Assembly (NCBI GenBank): GCA_017654935.2
Contig: CM065693.1
Location: 58,144,646-58,208,645 of the forward strand
Reading direction: 5' to 3'
Source: Phymorhynchus buccinoides
Taxonomy: Eukaryota; Mollusca; Gastropoda; Neogastropoda; Raphitomidae
Length of the DNA: 64,000 nt
In this document: positions 21,573 to 34,467 of the stretch, in pieces
Numbering within the stretch: the stretch's first letter is position 1
Layout of the letters: each line of letters starts with the position of its first letter
Program-made: the position numbers and the translations under genes
Notes under the pieces: model-generated
Seen by the model: the letters and a program-made list of their open reading frames with translations, nothing else
Database searches by the model: none
What the model was told of the DNA's origin: nothing

Positions 21573-22216
21573 TGTGGGGTGGTGCTTGCACTTGTACAGA
21601 GGGGTGAAAAAAAGCAGTAAATCATTTACTAAATCAGTAAATGTGTGTGTGTGTTTGTGTGCGCTGCCTCTGCACACTGCCGGTGCCACCCCTTAGCAAG
21701 ATTTTTGAAATTTCCCAGGAGCACCCATGTAGCCGCAAGGCTCTTCTTGTTGAAGTGGCGGTGCCTTTCAATGCCTTTGCTGACAGCTGCTCTAATGCCA
21801 AATGTGATAAGTACCTCCCACTGTGCATGGATGGAATTGTGATGCGTATCTTTGGCAGTCTAGTTAACATGCATTGAAGAGGCTTAGGTTGATAAGTGTG
21901 TGGTCCTACACTACAAAGTGGATGGCTTACTATCTGCCATAATTAGACCATTCAGGCTGTGGCAAAGCGCTGCACTGACCTAAAATGAAATTTATGAAAT
22001 TAGTAGGTCTGACAATGCTCTGCAAAAAGGCCCATAGGAGCTTCCAGTGTGTGTGTCAAGTCAAAATTATCTCTGTGTGTGTGTAAAATTGAATGCTGAC
22101 TTAAAACCATAATCTAAAAATATTTTGATTAACTAAATTGTTTATTCAGCCCATTTGGTGCTGTCAATGTGTAAAAATTGCTTTTGCTATCATAATGTTG
22201 ATTTAATTGATATCAG
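21573..22216. other. Unpaired spacer at the centre of the inverted repeat
   Basis: About 640 bp between the arms that I could not pair with itself. Within it, about 21700-21870 (+) reads FEISQEHPCSRK, LLVEVAVPFNAF and CDKYLPLCMDG, which resembles the C-terminal tail of LINE polymerases (VEVAVPFD..KCEKY.PL). The rest is AT-rich and unassigned. Confidence 0.6.
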
Positions 22217-22246
22217 TCAACATTGACCAGTAAAAATGATGTTGAG

Positions 22247-22275
<29 letters not shown>

Positions 22276-22278
<3 letters not shown>

Positions 22279-22492
22279 GGCTCCCAGGGACCCCCATTTG
22301 GGGGTCTATGATTTTATGAAGCTCTAAAATTCTTCAGGACCCTCTAAAAGAATGTGCAGGGGGTCCCAGGGATGCAGTATTTTAGCATTAACTATGGCCA
22401 CTGGGACCCTCTATCCCGCCTTTAGGACCCTCTATAATGTAAGTGAAGGAGTCCCTGGGACCCCTTGTTTTGCGGGACGATTAGGAGCCCTG
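22276..22492. mobile_element. hAT-like MITE (right arm mirror copy)
   Basis: CAGGGCTCCCA to AGGAGCCCTG, flanked by (GT)n on both sides; mirror of 21301-21517 with a few substitutions, including within the distal terminal repeat. Confidence 0.75.
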
Positions 22493-22523
<31 letters not shown>

Positions 22524-24412
22524 GCTAACAATAAATATGTTGATGTAACTGTCCTACAAAATGTATAAATTGGCTAGATTTACTGTTTTACTTTTCTGAA
22601 TTAAGTAGAATTCTTGATATTTAATACTATTAATAAAAGTATTATAATTATAAATATTTAATAAAAAAATTGTGTATTTCTTTGTTTTGACAGTGATAGC
22701 TTTTGTTTACTTTGTGTTGGCCAGAATGTTTACATTCAGGTTTAAAAACATCTTTTGTTTAAATTATATTATTACATGAGAAATTCTGAATTATGCAAGA
22801 GAGAGATCTATGCACTCATTCCTTTTGTCTGTTTACATTTCATATTTTTTTGCACGTTATTTTTTTGTATAGCTAAGCCTACTTCTGGTGATTTTGTGTG
22901 CAAATGTATACATGTTTTTGAAAACATTTTAATCGTCAGGAAATGAACCGTGTGGTCGTCATCATCTTCATGTAATTTTCCTGAATAAATATGTTGAGAT
23001 GAGTGTGTGGACCATAGACCTTTATATATATCCCAGTATCCAGGCAAGACCAGCCTGACCAGTGAAGCGCTGCCCGGGCACAACTGGACATGCAGGGAAC
23101 CAACTGGAGCATATTGAGGGAGCTGCCCAGAACAGAGTGTGATGCCAGTGTCGCCGATAGCCATGATCCACTGGGATCAAAGGGCCTAGAAAGTAAGCGT
23201 GACTCCTTGTTCAAGTTTGCTTGCATGCTTACAAGTTTGTCTGTTTAAATATCATACATTTTTTTTATCTTCAAAGCTAAGTTGTTGTGGGTTTTTTTTT
23301 ATAGAACATGTATTCTAAAATAGCTTGTTCTTTGTTATTAATTATTTTCCAGTTTGACCATCAATTTGATTGGATGGGTGCTCTGTTTGGCATTATTTGC
23401 TCAATTGTGTGTTTGTGCACCTTTGTGTGATGTCACACCACACCATTGTGTGATTCAGTGTGTGTGTGTGTGTTAGTGTGTAAATGCAGTCACAACTCTT
23501 TGTAAAGTGTATACAGTTTAAATATTCCAACTATAGTATTCATGGCCTATATAAATATTTTGTGAATGAGGAAATAGAAATCTTATTAGAGTAATGAGAT
23601 AAGTATAACTATAAGTCCTTAATTTTACACTCAGCCCTGGATAGAATACAACAGAATTTATATATTGGCATATATTTTTCCTGTTCATTGTATACAAATC
23701 TAAAATGTATTAAAAGAACAAGTATTGCATACAATCAACATTTGAGTTAATAATAATTGAAGTTGAATTAGTGAGTAATTATGTAATTCAGTGACTGGAT
23801 TAGTACTAAAGCATGGCTGAGAGGGGTGGGGATAAACTTCATCTTCACTTTTGTCAACAGGAGAGAAGGGAGTGGGGGGGGGGGGGGGGGGGAGGTGTTG
23901 AGGCTTGACAAATGCTTCCTCTTTTCTACTTGTTTCTTCTTTGTCAATCTTTAGTTTTTCTTAGCTGTGCAACAGGTCTAAGCAATATAGAAATGACTTG
24001 GATTTTGCGCAATGTGTAAAATATATGTGTGTCAAGTCAAGTCAAACTGATCTGTATTGTGTGTATGTGTGTGTGTGTCATAGACCTGTTTCCCAATCCA
24101 GGCAAGACCAGTCTGACTAGCGAAGAGCTCCCAAGGCACAACTGGTGATGCAGGGAACCAACTGGAGCGTCTTGAGTGAGCTGTCCAGAACAGTGTGATG
24201 CCGGCGTCGTTGATTGCCTAGATGCTCCACTGGGCTGAAAGGGCCTAGAAAGTAAGCGTGACTGGGCGTAAGTTTGCTTGCATGCTTATAAGATTGTCTG
24301 TATGCAGTGATGCACATTTCTGTCATTTTCTGGACATTTGCCTATTAACATGTCAAATGTAATATTGTCTTGACCTCTGACAGGATATTTGACCTGTTGC
24401 ATCACTGTGGAT

Positions 24413-26600
24413 AATAATAATAATGAAGAAAACTTATATAGCGCACATTCCAGGCTAGCTGCTCATGGCGCTTTACAAAAAAAATACATTTAATCAAATC
24501 ACATCAATACCCATGCCCGCACGCACACACGCACACACACTGACGAACATAGCATATCATTTACACGCGCATGCACACATACATACAGTACATACATACA
24601 TACATACGTACGTACGTTCGTACATACATACATACACACAGACACAAACACACACACATCCCCACACACGTGCATAAGCACATGCCAGCGCGCGCATGCA
24701 CACACACACTTTCTGTCTCCCAACTTTCCCATGCCATTCATCATCCACACACGCTTTCATTCTCACAATCCGATCATGGTGGACAGTAGTGTTCAGAGAA
24801 TAGATGAGTTTTCAGGTTGGTTTTGAAAACTGACAGGGAGTTGGAATGTCTGAGAGACAGAGGGAGTTTGTTCCAAGTAGCTGGGGCCTGAAAAGAAAAG
24901 GATCTCTCGCCATAAGTTTTCGTTTTAATTGAGGGAGGCTGTAGAATACGAGAATCAGAAGAAGAACGAAGCTGACGAGATGGAATGTAAGTATGAAGTA
25001 GATCAGACAGGTAAGTAGGAGCAGAGCCAGAAATGACAGCAAAGGTAAGAGCAGAAAGCTTGTAGTTGATCCTGCTGGAGATTGGCAACCAGTGCAGAGA
25101 GTGCAGAAGGGGAGAAACATGTTCAAACTTGGAGGACTTAAGGATTAGTCGTGCAGCATTATTTTGGATTCTTTGGAGTTTGTTGAGAAGGTAGTTTGGA
25201 AGGCCAGCAAGAAGAGAGTTGCAATAATCTATTCTCGAGAGGACAAATGCACAGACCAAGGTTTTTGTGGCATCAGTGGAGAGATAGTGACGAACAGAAC
25301 TAATCTTACGAAGCTCAAAATAGGCAGATCTGCAGATATTAGACACATGCTGCTGAAGGGAGAGACTTTGATCCAAAGTGACACCAAGACTGCGGACAGA
25401 AGAGGAGAAGGAGATAGTGTTGTTGTTGATTGTGACAGAGCCTGGAAGGGTAGAAAGATTGAGCATTTTCTTTGGGCATGCTAACATAATTTCAGTTTTT
25501 TCTTCATTAAGTTGCAGCTTGTTGTGGGTCATCCAGATTTTAAGGTCAAGTATGCACTCCTGTGTCCGCGATACCAGCCCATCGACTTCAGCAAGAGTGG
25601 CCGACTGATATACTTCTGTATCGTCCGCAAAACTCTCATGAGACAAGGCATGTTGACTGATAACATCGGACACAGGAGCAGCATAGAGCACAAAAAGAAT
25701 GGGTCCCAGAACAGAACCCTGTGGGACACCACACAAAAGGGGGGACGGCTCAGAGTATCTGCCACTAACACAAACTGTCTGCTTACGATTAGTCAAGTAG
25801 CTATCAAACCAGGAAAGAGCAAGATCATGAATGCCAAAAGAATGTTTGAGTCGGCGAATAAGAATGGTATGATCAATAGTGTCGAAAGCGGCACTGAGGT
25901 CAAGCAAAGCTAAGAGAGAAACTTTGTTGTCATCAAAACCTAAAAGAAGGTCGTTAACAATTTTAAGAAGGGCTGTCTCTGTGCTGTGGCATTTCCGATA
26001 AGCGGATTGGTGGGGGTTCAGAAGGTGATTTTGTTCTAGGTGTGCAAGTAGTTGACAAAGTACAACCCTTTCAGTGATTTTTGAAAGAAAGGAGAGATTG
26101 GAAACCGGTCTGTAGCTTTTCAGATTGTCATGGTCAAGGGAGGGTTTCTTTAACAATGGGCGGACAATAGCAGATTTAAAGACAGAAGGGAAGGAGCCAG
26201 ACAAGAGAGAATCGTTTACAATATGAGTGACATAGGGCAGCAGTACATCAATACATTCACAAAACAGGGATGATGGGATGGGGTCCAGTTCACATAATTT
26301 GGGACTAGCGCCTAAACACAGTTCTTTCACAAACTTTTCTGTGACAGGCTCAAACCTCTGCAAAACTGGGCCGCAGTACATTCTGTCAGTGACTGGTGAT
26401 GGGGGGACATCAGTAGAATCAAGTTTTTCACGGATGGAACTTATTTTCGTTTGGAAAAAGTCAGAAAATTTATGAGGGAGATCTTGCACTTTAAAAACAG
26501 AAGGGAGTGGGGAATGACTTACTTTACCCAAAATGCTGCTTGAGACACTGAACAACTGCTTAACTGTGGTGCATGCAAGTATCTTGGTTGAGTAAAAGGC
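24413..26600 (-). mobile_element. 5'-truncated L2/CR1-type LINE inserted only in the right arm
   Basis: The left arm has the empty site, so the insertion edges are visible: TGGAT at 24408-24412 and again at 26601-26605. The second TGGAT is followed by CCTATT, with 12 bp of the empty site (GCGGACTCGCAT) missing. The 3' end (left) shows GCGCTATATAAGTTTTCTTC followed by an (ATT)n tail, and the 3' UTR is CA-rich (24510-24720). It inserted after the arms separated, or it is a haplotype difference if the arms are alleles. Confidence 0.9.
24774..26555 (-). CDS. LINE reverse transcriptase open frame (593 codons, endonuclease missing)
   Basis: One uninterrupted frame covers the RT and C-terminal domain of an L2/CR1-type polymerase. 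In order: KFSDFFQTKISSIREKL (linker), LKSYRPVSNLSFLSKI, LLDLSAAFDTIDHTI (first catalytic Asp), LCGVPQGSVLGPILF, ESFADDTEVY (FADD box), KTEIMLACPKK, LGVTLDQSLS, SRIDYCNSLLAGLPNY, LHWLPISSRINYKL and FGERSFSFQAPATWNKLP, then the stop. The first Met is internal to the ancestral protein. The apurinic endonuclease and any ORF1 are absent, so it is not autonomous, but the intact RT marks a young copy. It shares layout with the frameshifted copy at 3.3-5.2 kb. Confidence 0.88.
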   Translation of the reverse strand: MFSVSSSILGKVSHSPLPSVFKVQDLPHKFSDFFQTKISSIREKLDSTDVPPSPVTDRMYCGPVLQRFEPVTEKFVKELCLGASPKLCELDPIPSSLFCECIDVLLPYVTHIVNDSLLSGSFPSVFKSAIVRPLLKKPSLDHDNLKSYRPVSNLSFLSKITERVVLCQLLAHLEQNHLLNPHQSAYRKCHSTETALLKIVNDLLLGFDDNKVSLLALLDLSAAFDTIDHTILIRRLKHSFGIHDLALSWFDSYLTNRKQTVCVSGRYSEPSPLLCGVPQGSVLGPILFVLYAAPVSDVISQHALSHESFADDTEVYQSATLAEVDGLVSRTQECILDLKIWMTHNKLQLNEEKTEIMLACPKKMLNLSTLPGSVTINNNTISFSSSVRSLGVTLDQSLSLQQHVSNICRSAYFELRKISSVRHYLSTDATKTLVCAFVLSRIDYCNSLLAGLPNYLLNKLQRIQNNAARLILKSSKFEHVSPLLHSLHWLPISSRINYKLSALTFAVISGSAPTYLSDLLHTYIPSRQLRSSSDSRILQPPSIKTKTYGERSFSFQAPATWNKLPLSLRHSNSLSVFKTNLKTHLFSEHYCPP

Positions 26601-26814
26601 TGGATCCTATTATTTTTGTAAGAAAGGGGATAGCAATGAGTCTTGTTTTTCTCTCGTGCTATGTGTGATCAAAGATAGTTCAGTAGTTGGGAGAATTTGT
26701 CTGTCTGTCCGTCTCTCTCCCTCTCTGTATGTACGAAAACTGAAATGCATAAAGTGATTTAGCTTTGATAAAAAGTATAAGCACTTTTCTATTCTTAGCC
26801 CTGAATGGAGTACA

Positions 26815-26943
26815 TTAAAGACCCACTACGTCACATGTCAAAATCACTGTTGTTTGTGTTTTCCCTCTTATAGCTGGTAAGAAATCTTAATAAATCTTCC
26901 TAGCATAAGAGGGAATGTGACACGTGACGTGGGGGGTCTTTAA
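26815..26943. mobile_element. TTAA-flanked MITE (right arm)
   Basis: TTAAAGACCCACTACGTCAC at one end and GTGACGTGGGGGGTCTTTAA at the other; mirror of 18776-18909. Confidence 0.8.
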
Positions 26944-29059
26944 CAAAAATAATTCTGATTGTTTGTTTTCCTTTTCCGATCGCTTCAACTGTCACTTGAA
27001 CACTGAATGTGCATGTGTTCAATTAAAACAAAGCCTAACACTGGTAACAGTAAAAAGTTGATAAGCTTGACTGAATATTTGTTGTGATTTAGTTGTAGAC
27101 TATGATTTAGAGAAGTTGTGGTATTGTTTCCTTTTTTAATTAAATAAGATTGTTTTCTCCATTCATTAAATTTAGTGCACACATTGTGTGTGTTCAAATT
27201 CTGTGCAGTATCATATAAGAAACCTTTTTATTTTTATGTTGTCGTTTCAGTTCCCCACCCATGCTCTCTCTCTAGTCTCTAGCTCTCTCTCTCACACTAA
27301 CACACACACACAAGATTTGCTAAGAACTACACTTGAATGTATTACTAAAGTAGTGTGTGTGTGTGTGTTTCAGTTCAAGACAATTCCCCATAGCACAGTT
27401 GACCTGAGCAGGCGCTACAGTAAACTGAAAGTAACCTTGGTGTAAAAAAATCCAAATGTAATTTCTGACCTCATAAACTGCACCATGATTTTTAAAAATC
27501 TGTCAAGCTTTTTTTTAATTCTTTTCTCTTTAAAAATAATTTTTTCCTTGAAAGCCTCAAGCATCGATTACCAGTGGAATTGTCTGTATGATTTTGTTGC
27601 ATGGGCATGAAGGATGAACAAATATAAAATCAGTATTTATCTTGCAAGAACTTGATTAACTTTGTCTGAAATCAAAATGGTCATGCAGATAGGGATTGAA
27701 ACAGTGGTAAATGGTTCCTGGTTGGTTGTTTGGTTGGTTTGTGGTTGCCCCCTCCCCCCTTCAGCCCTGCCCACCCCCTTCCCCCCTAAAAATAAAAGAA
27801 CAGAAAAAAAGAATCACAATTATTTTATAGAAATCCATCCAAAGTTTGTTGGTAGTAATGCATCCTCAGTGTTTGAGTCTTGTGAGCCAATCTACCAGTC
27901 CACGCAAAAGTTATTATTTTTCCAGTTGGGGATGTTTATCCTGCCCTGTGGCCACCGGTCTTCCTTTAATGGCACACATGATGTGTGATATATGTGAATT
28001 TGTGTCATCCTTCCCACTGGTGCAACATGACCTTCTCCTACTGAATAGTGGGATGGGCTTAATTAAGAGGGTAGACCTACTCTAAGAGTAAAAAAACAAC
28101 TTTTCTTTTTGTTGAAGTTATATTGATTTTTCTGTACTAAAATGATTATGATTTAATGTGAAATTTAAATTTTGTTCTTTGTCCATGAATTTTGTTCCCT
28201 TTTACAGGCATGAAAACAGCTCCGCCGTCTCAGACGAATTTAAAAAAAAATTGATCTCCGCCTAAACAAAAAAATCTCCGCTGAAAAGATAAAAAAAACC
28301 TGAATCAAAATTATCTTTATATGGCACAATCTTCATTTCGTGCCTTTTTGCTCTTCTGCCGTTGTCATTTCAAAGATGGCGTCCGCCGAGAATACGTGTA
28401 TTGAGTTGGCCAAATCAAAACCTTGTAAAAAAAAAAGTTGTTAGTTGGAAGGCGAATTGTGAAATGAGTATTTGAACCGCCCGCCCCCCCCCCCCAACAA
28501 AACTTCAGACGTCAGCTGAAAATCCGGGTGGAAGGATGTTCGTGCCTGAAAGAAATTTTTGGACCAGTATTTGCCCCACCCCCCCAAAAAAACACCTTCT
28601 AGCCGTAAATCCGGGTGGAAGGATTCCTTGGCTAAAAAATCTCCTATTTTGGGGGGAACAGTAGTTTTCATGCCTGATTTTACGATGAAAAAATAGGATG
28701 AACACCAAAATCTCTTACGTACAAAAGCTAGTGAAAATTGATCATTTTTTGCCAATTTGAGCAGATATATTTGAAAAACTATATAAGATATTCGCTTGAA
28801 ATTTTGCACTGTTGTACCAACTGATTATCTGGATTTTGTCACAGCCGTTTTGAAAATAATTGCTTACTATGTGTTTTTCACATAATTATCATACATTTTA
28901 TTTTAATAAATTTTGCGTATATTATGTCTTAAATCATGTATTTTGCCATATATGTCTCATTCCCCAAGACAAAATTCTGATAATTATGACATCCATTTGT
29001 GTATACACCAAAATTCAAAACCATTAAAAATTCGTTCTGAGACTTTTTTGACATTTACC

Positions 29060-29213
29060 ATATTCTACAGACTGCAAGGCGCACCCCCCAATTTTTACAC
29101 AAAATTCAGATTTTGTTATTATAATTTCTTACTATTTTATCAGTCACATTATACGGCGCAAAGGTCTCAGTCTAGGAAAAAAGTATCGCCTTATAGTCCG
29201 TAAAATACGGTAT
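29060..29213. mobile_element. MITE with CTTATAGTCCGTAAAATACG terminus (right arm)
   Basis: Mirror copy of the element at 16509-16686, imperfect inverted ends. One pair of internal sequences is shorter here. Confidence 0.55.
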
Positions 29214-29414
29214 ATGGGTTTTTTTTCAAAACAGTAAAACCACTAGATATTTTTTTATTTAATTTTTATTTTGTAGTGACAGATATAATTTTCAACCATA
29301 CATAAGTTTCTAAATGTTTTTCAGGCTGTGTTTTACTTTCAGGCTAAAACTGGAGTAATTTCATGGGATAGATTTATTTCTTATGACTAAAAGGATTTAG
29401 TGACCCTTCAGATG

Positions 29415-29535
29415 TGGTGTAGAGTGGCACAGTGGTATCGCGTTCGCTTCATGTCAAGTAAACCCGAGTTCGAACCTGGGTACAGGGGATTTTTTCCTCT
29501 CATTCTGCACTAGGCCTTAACGGTCTGAACATGGA

Positions 29536-29569
<34 letters not shown>

Positions 29570-29770
29570 GTGCCCATGCACTTAGCATACGTTAAACCCA
29601 GTGGCAATGAAAAAGTTGTCATTTGGTCAAAATTTACCCCACCCCCCAGTGACAAAAATTGCATGCATGCAAAAAAAAAAAAAAAAAAAAAAATGGGTGG
29701 CGCGCCTCTGGCTGCCACCAGGTGGGAGCAACCCGAATTTCACAGAGACGCCTCTGTGACTATAAAGTAC
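29415..29770 (+). mobile_element. tRNA-derived SINE, family 1 (right arm)
   Basis: Box A TGGCACAGTGG at 29425-29435 and box B GTTCGAACC at 29468-29476, spaced as in a tRNA, then the conserved body and a poly-A run (29670-29692) followed by GGTGGCGCGCCTCTGGCTGC. Mirror of 15955-16310. Confidence 0.8.
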
Positions 29771-30634
29771 CTAATACCTAATACCTGATATTTGTGCAAG
29801 ACCTTGTGCAGGCGTTCGCACACGGGACCTCAGTTTTAAGTCTCATCTGGGGACTTTTTTTTAATACAGTACTGAGCAAGATAACGCACTCAACTTCCTT
29901 ATAAAAAAATATATAGGGCAAAACCAAACAATTGCAAGCCACAAACAAATTTATTCATGAAAGTTTTTAATAATCATGCTCAACTGATGAAAGTTCAGAA
30001 CAAGAATTTTTTCCAGATGCTTGTTAGTTCCTTAAAAACGTTAAAAAAAATAAAGAAGGTGGTTTTCATTGGAACCCATATAATTAAAAAAAAAGTCCTT
30101 TGTTAAAAAAAAAATCCTTCATTGTAAAATATTTTCAGTTTTTATCTTCTCGTCGTCACAAAAAAACTTTTTGTCTATGTGTGGATTTAACATTTTCAGG
30201 GAGAACAGGGTAGCCTTGAGTTTATTTTTTTAAGCGGCAGGCCTAGCTGAATATGGGTCTCGGGTAAACTTTATTTTTTCTCACTTGCCCGACAACACAA
30301 AATTTTCCTTTAAATTAATAACTTTTGAACACATATTTTGGTTATATTTCAGCTAGGCCTGCCACCTTAAGGAATTCTGTGAAAAACGTTTTCTTTTACA
30401 ATTAAAAAAATTCAAAAGTGATTTGCAACAGGTTTTTTTATACCTAGAACTTTAGAAATATGCATTAAACTTGAGTATGCTTCATGAACAAAATAGGCAA
30501 ACAGTCTTTCAACAGGTTGAATGACTCCTGTACAGTTTTGTATGTGTGAAAACTCTAAATATCAAGGTGGATTTGTATGTTTTCAGGACAGGATGGAATC
30601 CCCCATCTCCCTTGCGGTGAATGCAGTAGCACAG

Positions 30635-30885
30635 GACAAGTTGACCAGGCGTGTGGACATCACTGAAGACAGGACAAGTTGACCAGGCGTGTAGACATCA
30701 CTGAAGACAGGACAAGTTGACCAGGCGTGTGGACATCACTGAAGACAGGACAAGTTGACCAGCCGTGTGGACATCACTGAAGACAGGACAAGTTGACCAG
30801 CCGTGTGGACATCACTGAAGACAGGACAAGTTGACCAGCCGTGTGGACATCACTGAAGACAAGTTGACCAGCAGTGTGGGAAGCA
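30635..30885. repeat. ~39-bp minisatellite (right arm)
   Basis: About seven units of ACAAGTTGACCAGGCGTGTG / GACATCACTGAAGACAGG; mirror of 14893-15120 with more regular unit length. Confidence 0.85.
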
Positions 30886-33477
30886 GTGAAGATGTCAGCA
30901 TCTGAAAAAAAATCATGTGTAGAATTTATTATTTTTATGCATGTTTTATATCAATTATTTTATTGATTAAAAATAAAATGTACAAAATTCTATTAATTAA
31001 TATGAACATACATGGAAAAGTCCAAGCATAAGAGAATCAAACATTTTTAAATTATGAATTCTGATAACACTAAAATCAAAGAAAATCACTAGTGCAGACC
31101 TGGGTACCGGTACCCCCAAAAATTGATGTTGTAAGATGTCAAAAAAAAGTTAAAAAAATGGGTTAATGACGCGGGCGCACCGACAATTTGAAGCTCTGCA
31201 CACACACAAACTATTAGAGAGACTTGAAACAACATTTGAGAGAGGAGAGAGAGAGGGGGGGAGCTGTGCCGGTCGGGGTTCGACCCCGGTGAGCGCTACG
31301 CTAGCCGGATTGGTCCAGCCCGGATACTATGAAAAGGCCTTTGGTCAACACCACCAGACAGTAAAACAAAGACATTTTCTTTATCAAATAAAAAAAAAAT
31401 TAAAAAATTTAATATGTAAAGTTATGTCATTGGAAAGCTTAGAGGTTAGACTTTGGCATGAATGTGATTGTAAGACTGTATGTGATTGATTTCATTAATT
31501 AATTAAAACAAATAATGAACGGACAGGTGTGTTGAATTTTTTAAAATGCAACCACTCTCTGGGCTATTTTTGTGCCTTCAGGTTTAACTTGGATCGATGG
31601 ATGAATGGTGTGCAAAAGTATAATCATCCAAAGACATTTAGACACTGGCATCTTTGGAATTATCTGATGTCTGCACACTAGCGGCTTTATATGGACTGCT
31701 TACATAAAAGGCGTCACAGCTCCCTATCTGAAATAGATTTTAAAAGAAAAAGGAAAAATCTGTTGCCAGTCATCATATGGTCTCAATCTTCCTTTTTCCT
31801 GATATTGCTCATAATTTCTATTCTGATTGTATCAAGAAAAAAGGATAAATAACAATTAACCAACCAAACAAAAAGTGTGTTCTGTATATTCAAGCACATA
31901 AATAATGTTGCCGTTTAACACTAACATATGTTGTACTATATCATTTTTCTTGTTCCAATCATATGAATGAATGATAAATATTACTGATGACTTCTACATA
32001 CAAGTTTTTAAATTAATAAAACTAAATTCAAAGTAACCTCGATTGTGTTGTTTTTTGTTCACAGACAGAGTATAAGTGTACTTAAACTAAGCATGATTCT
32101 AAATAGAAACTAGCCAGAAATGTCACTGATATTCATTAAAAGAGGCATTTCTACCCTTTTTGGTAATGTTCAGGTCCCCTGCACCTGCCTTATGCCCATG
32201 TAATGTTGTTGCTGTTGTTGTCATACTTAAAGGCCTATCAACCGATCCCTAGGATCAGATAATGCTGGTCCCACACATCTGACGCGGCGCGCGAAGGCTG
32301 TTTTCTCACACAATAGGGGGAAGAGAAGGGAAAACCCGTTTCTGTGGCTGCAGCGATTGGAATACTAAGCACGCGTCAAGCCTACCCTCCTTTTACAGTC
32401 CGGCTGTGCCTTTACAGACTTCAGGGATCATCCCAACAGCCGAAGCACTTGAATACTATGGTACAAAACGATTTAGCTATGGACGAGAACATTGCATGTG
32501 TGACTGTTTTTTATTACCCTGCCATGTGGGCAGCCACACTCCGACCGGAGGATTTTAGACTGATGATGTTATGCTAGGAGCTTGTCATGGCTATAGACAA
32601 TCCTCGCATAACTATTTAGAGCATAGCATTTTGATGTAGTCTTGGTGTCAATTGGTCTGACACAGCCTTATGCCAAGGTGAGAAGTATCATACAGTCCCA
32701 TTATTTTACTGATATAACTACAGATGGCATGACAGCAATACTTTAAACAGACTTTGATGTGCTAGTTGCATGATTAGAACAATATTACAAAGCAGAGAAA
32801 CAGGTACCACTGAAAAAAAAATTAACATGACAGTTAACACTCAATTGACAAATGTTTAGGTATCACATATCCAAATTTGAAGTGATTCTATACAGTGGTT
32901 CAAATACATTGCCAGGCAGGACAGAAAACAAAAAATAAACATACAATTGTAAAAGCATTCCTTTCAGAGTGGTGGTCCAAGACACAAATAAAAGATACTG
33001 TGGTTTAATGATAAAAAATTAGAAAAAAGTATGCAGTTAATCTTTCTATTACAGGGTTTGATAGTCTTGCATTAATGAGGGTATAAGTCAGAAGAAGGAA
33101 AAAAATCACTGGTATGTATTTGAACAATAACCCCAAAACTTTTTTCCTTATTTTTTTTTTTTTTTTTTTTAACATTGAAAATTATTAGTAATTAATGTTC
33201 AGGAAATGATAAAATCCAGTCAAAATGTTCTGAGCAATATTGTCATCTTGTATGATTTTCTTTTCAAATTATTAATATCACTTCAAATGTTAGGGAAATG
33301 TTCTCTCACTACTATCCTAACCTGCCATGAAACGTCAACACTTTTTGTTTCTCTAGCTTCTTTATTAGTCATTCACAGCCTCGCAAAGCAAAATGTACCA
33401 CTTGGAAAAACAGAAAAATTTAAACAAAAATATGACTTGCCACAGTTCCAAACATAGCTTTACACTCTAGTATTTGG

Positions 33478-33835
33478 TATTTTAAAGTGACAGAGGCGTC
33501 TGTAAAAGGTTGCTCCCACCTGGAGAGTGTGTCGCAGCCAGAAGTGTGCCATTTTTTTTTTTAAAATTTGCACGCAATTTTGGTGTGACTGATGAAGAAG
33601 AAAAGGGTGTGTGTGTAAATTTTGGCCAAATGACAACTTTTCTGTTGCCCCTGGGTTAAATGTGTGCTAAGTGCATGGGCACATGGGACCTCGGTTTATT
33701 CTCATATTAAAGACTCCCCAAGTTCAGACCGTAAGGCCTAGTGCAGAATGAGAGGAACAATCCCCTGTACCCAGGTTCGAACTCGGGTTTATTGTATACA
33801 AGGCAAACATGCTACCTCTGTGCCACCTTGGTAAG
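33478..33835 (-). mobile_element. tRNA-derived SINE, family 1, diverged copy
   Basis: Same order of blocks as 15955-16310: CAGAGGCGTCTGT, GCTCCCACCTGG, CAAATGACAACTTTTC, TAAGTGCATGGGCAC and GGACCTCGGTTTAT. Then box B (GGTTCGAAC, 33774-33782) and a box A remnant near CTGTGCCACC (33815). More substituted than the two mirror copies, so older or a different subfamily. Confidence 0.75.
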
Positions 33836-34159
33836 TAAATGAGGCTAGTAATACATTCATGTACTCAGTCCAACAATTCAGATAATAATCACCTTAAGTG
33901 TTTCCCTAGGTAAAAGCATTTTTAGAATATTTATTTTGTCAGATTATGGCTCAAATGTCAAAAACACTTTGCTCTTTGATGTTCATTATTGTGCGGTCAT
34001 TTTTTAAAAATTTATTTATATTTTCTTGCTATCTCCTTACGCTTATGTGCTGTGCAATGTGATTAAAAACACCTACTACCACCAGCTCAACATTTAATCA
34101 ATTGACCTGTAGTCAAGTTTAGACAGTCCGCTATAAAATTTTTTTATAGCAATTACATT

Positions 34160-34335
34160 ACCTGGCACAGTGTTAGACGTGCATGTCTGCTCACCCTTCG
34201 CATGTGGGTTTAAATCTTCACAGAGTCTGAAAAAGCCACACAAAAATATATAATTCAAATGACATGGCTTTAGTATTCCATGGTTTCCGCTAAAGTTCAA
34301 CCCATGAACCATACATAGAATCAAGTAGTATTAAA
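34160..34335 (+). mobile_element. tRNA-derived SINE, family 2, best-preserved head
   Basis: Box A-like TGGCACAGTGTTAGACGTG and box B-like GGGTTTAAATCTTC are correctly spaced, followed by the family body ending GGTTTCCGCTAAAGTTCAAC. Related copies at 34865-35060 and 11872-11690. Confidence 0.65.
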
Positions 34336-34436
34336 TGTTTATCTTCCCTGCCTCGCCCTTTCTTTTTAGTTCGACAGGAAAATCAAACTGAAAAATCTGA
34401 CCCATGCGCTTTATGCACATAAAAATCCCACAACAG

Positions 34437-34467
<31 letters not shown>

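Noticed and set aside
29425..29476. Functional tRNA gene
   Set aside because: Boxes A and B are perfect, but there is no consistent acceptor stem or anticodon arm, and the sequence continues into a repeated SINE body present three times.
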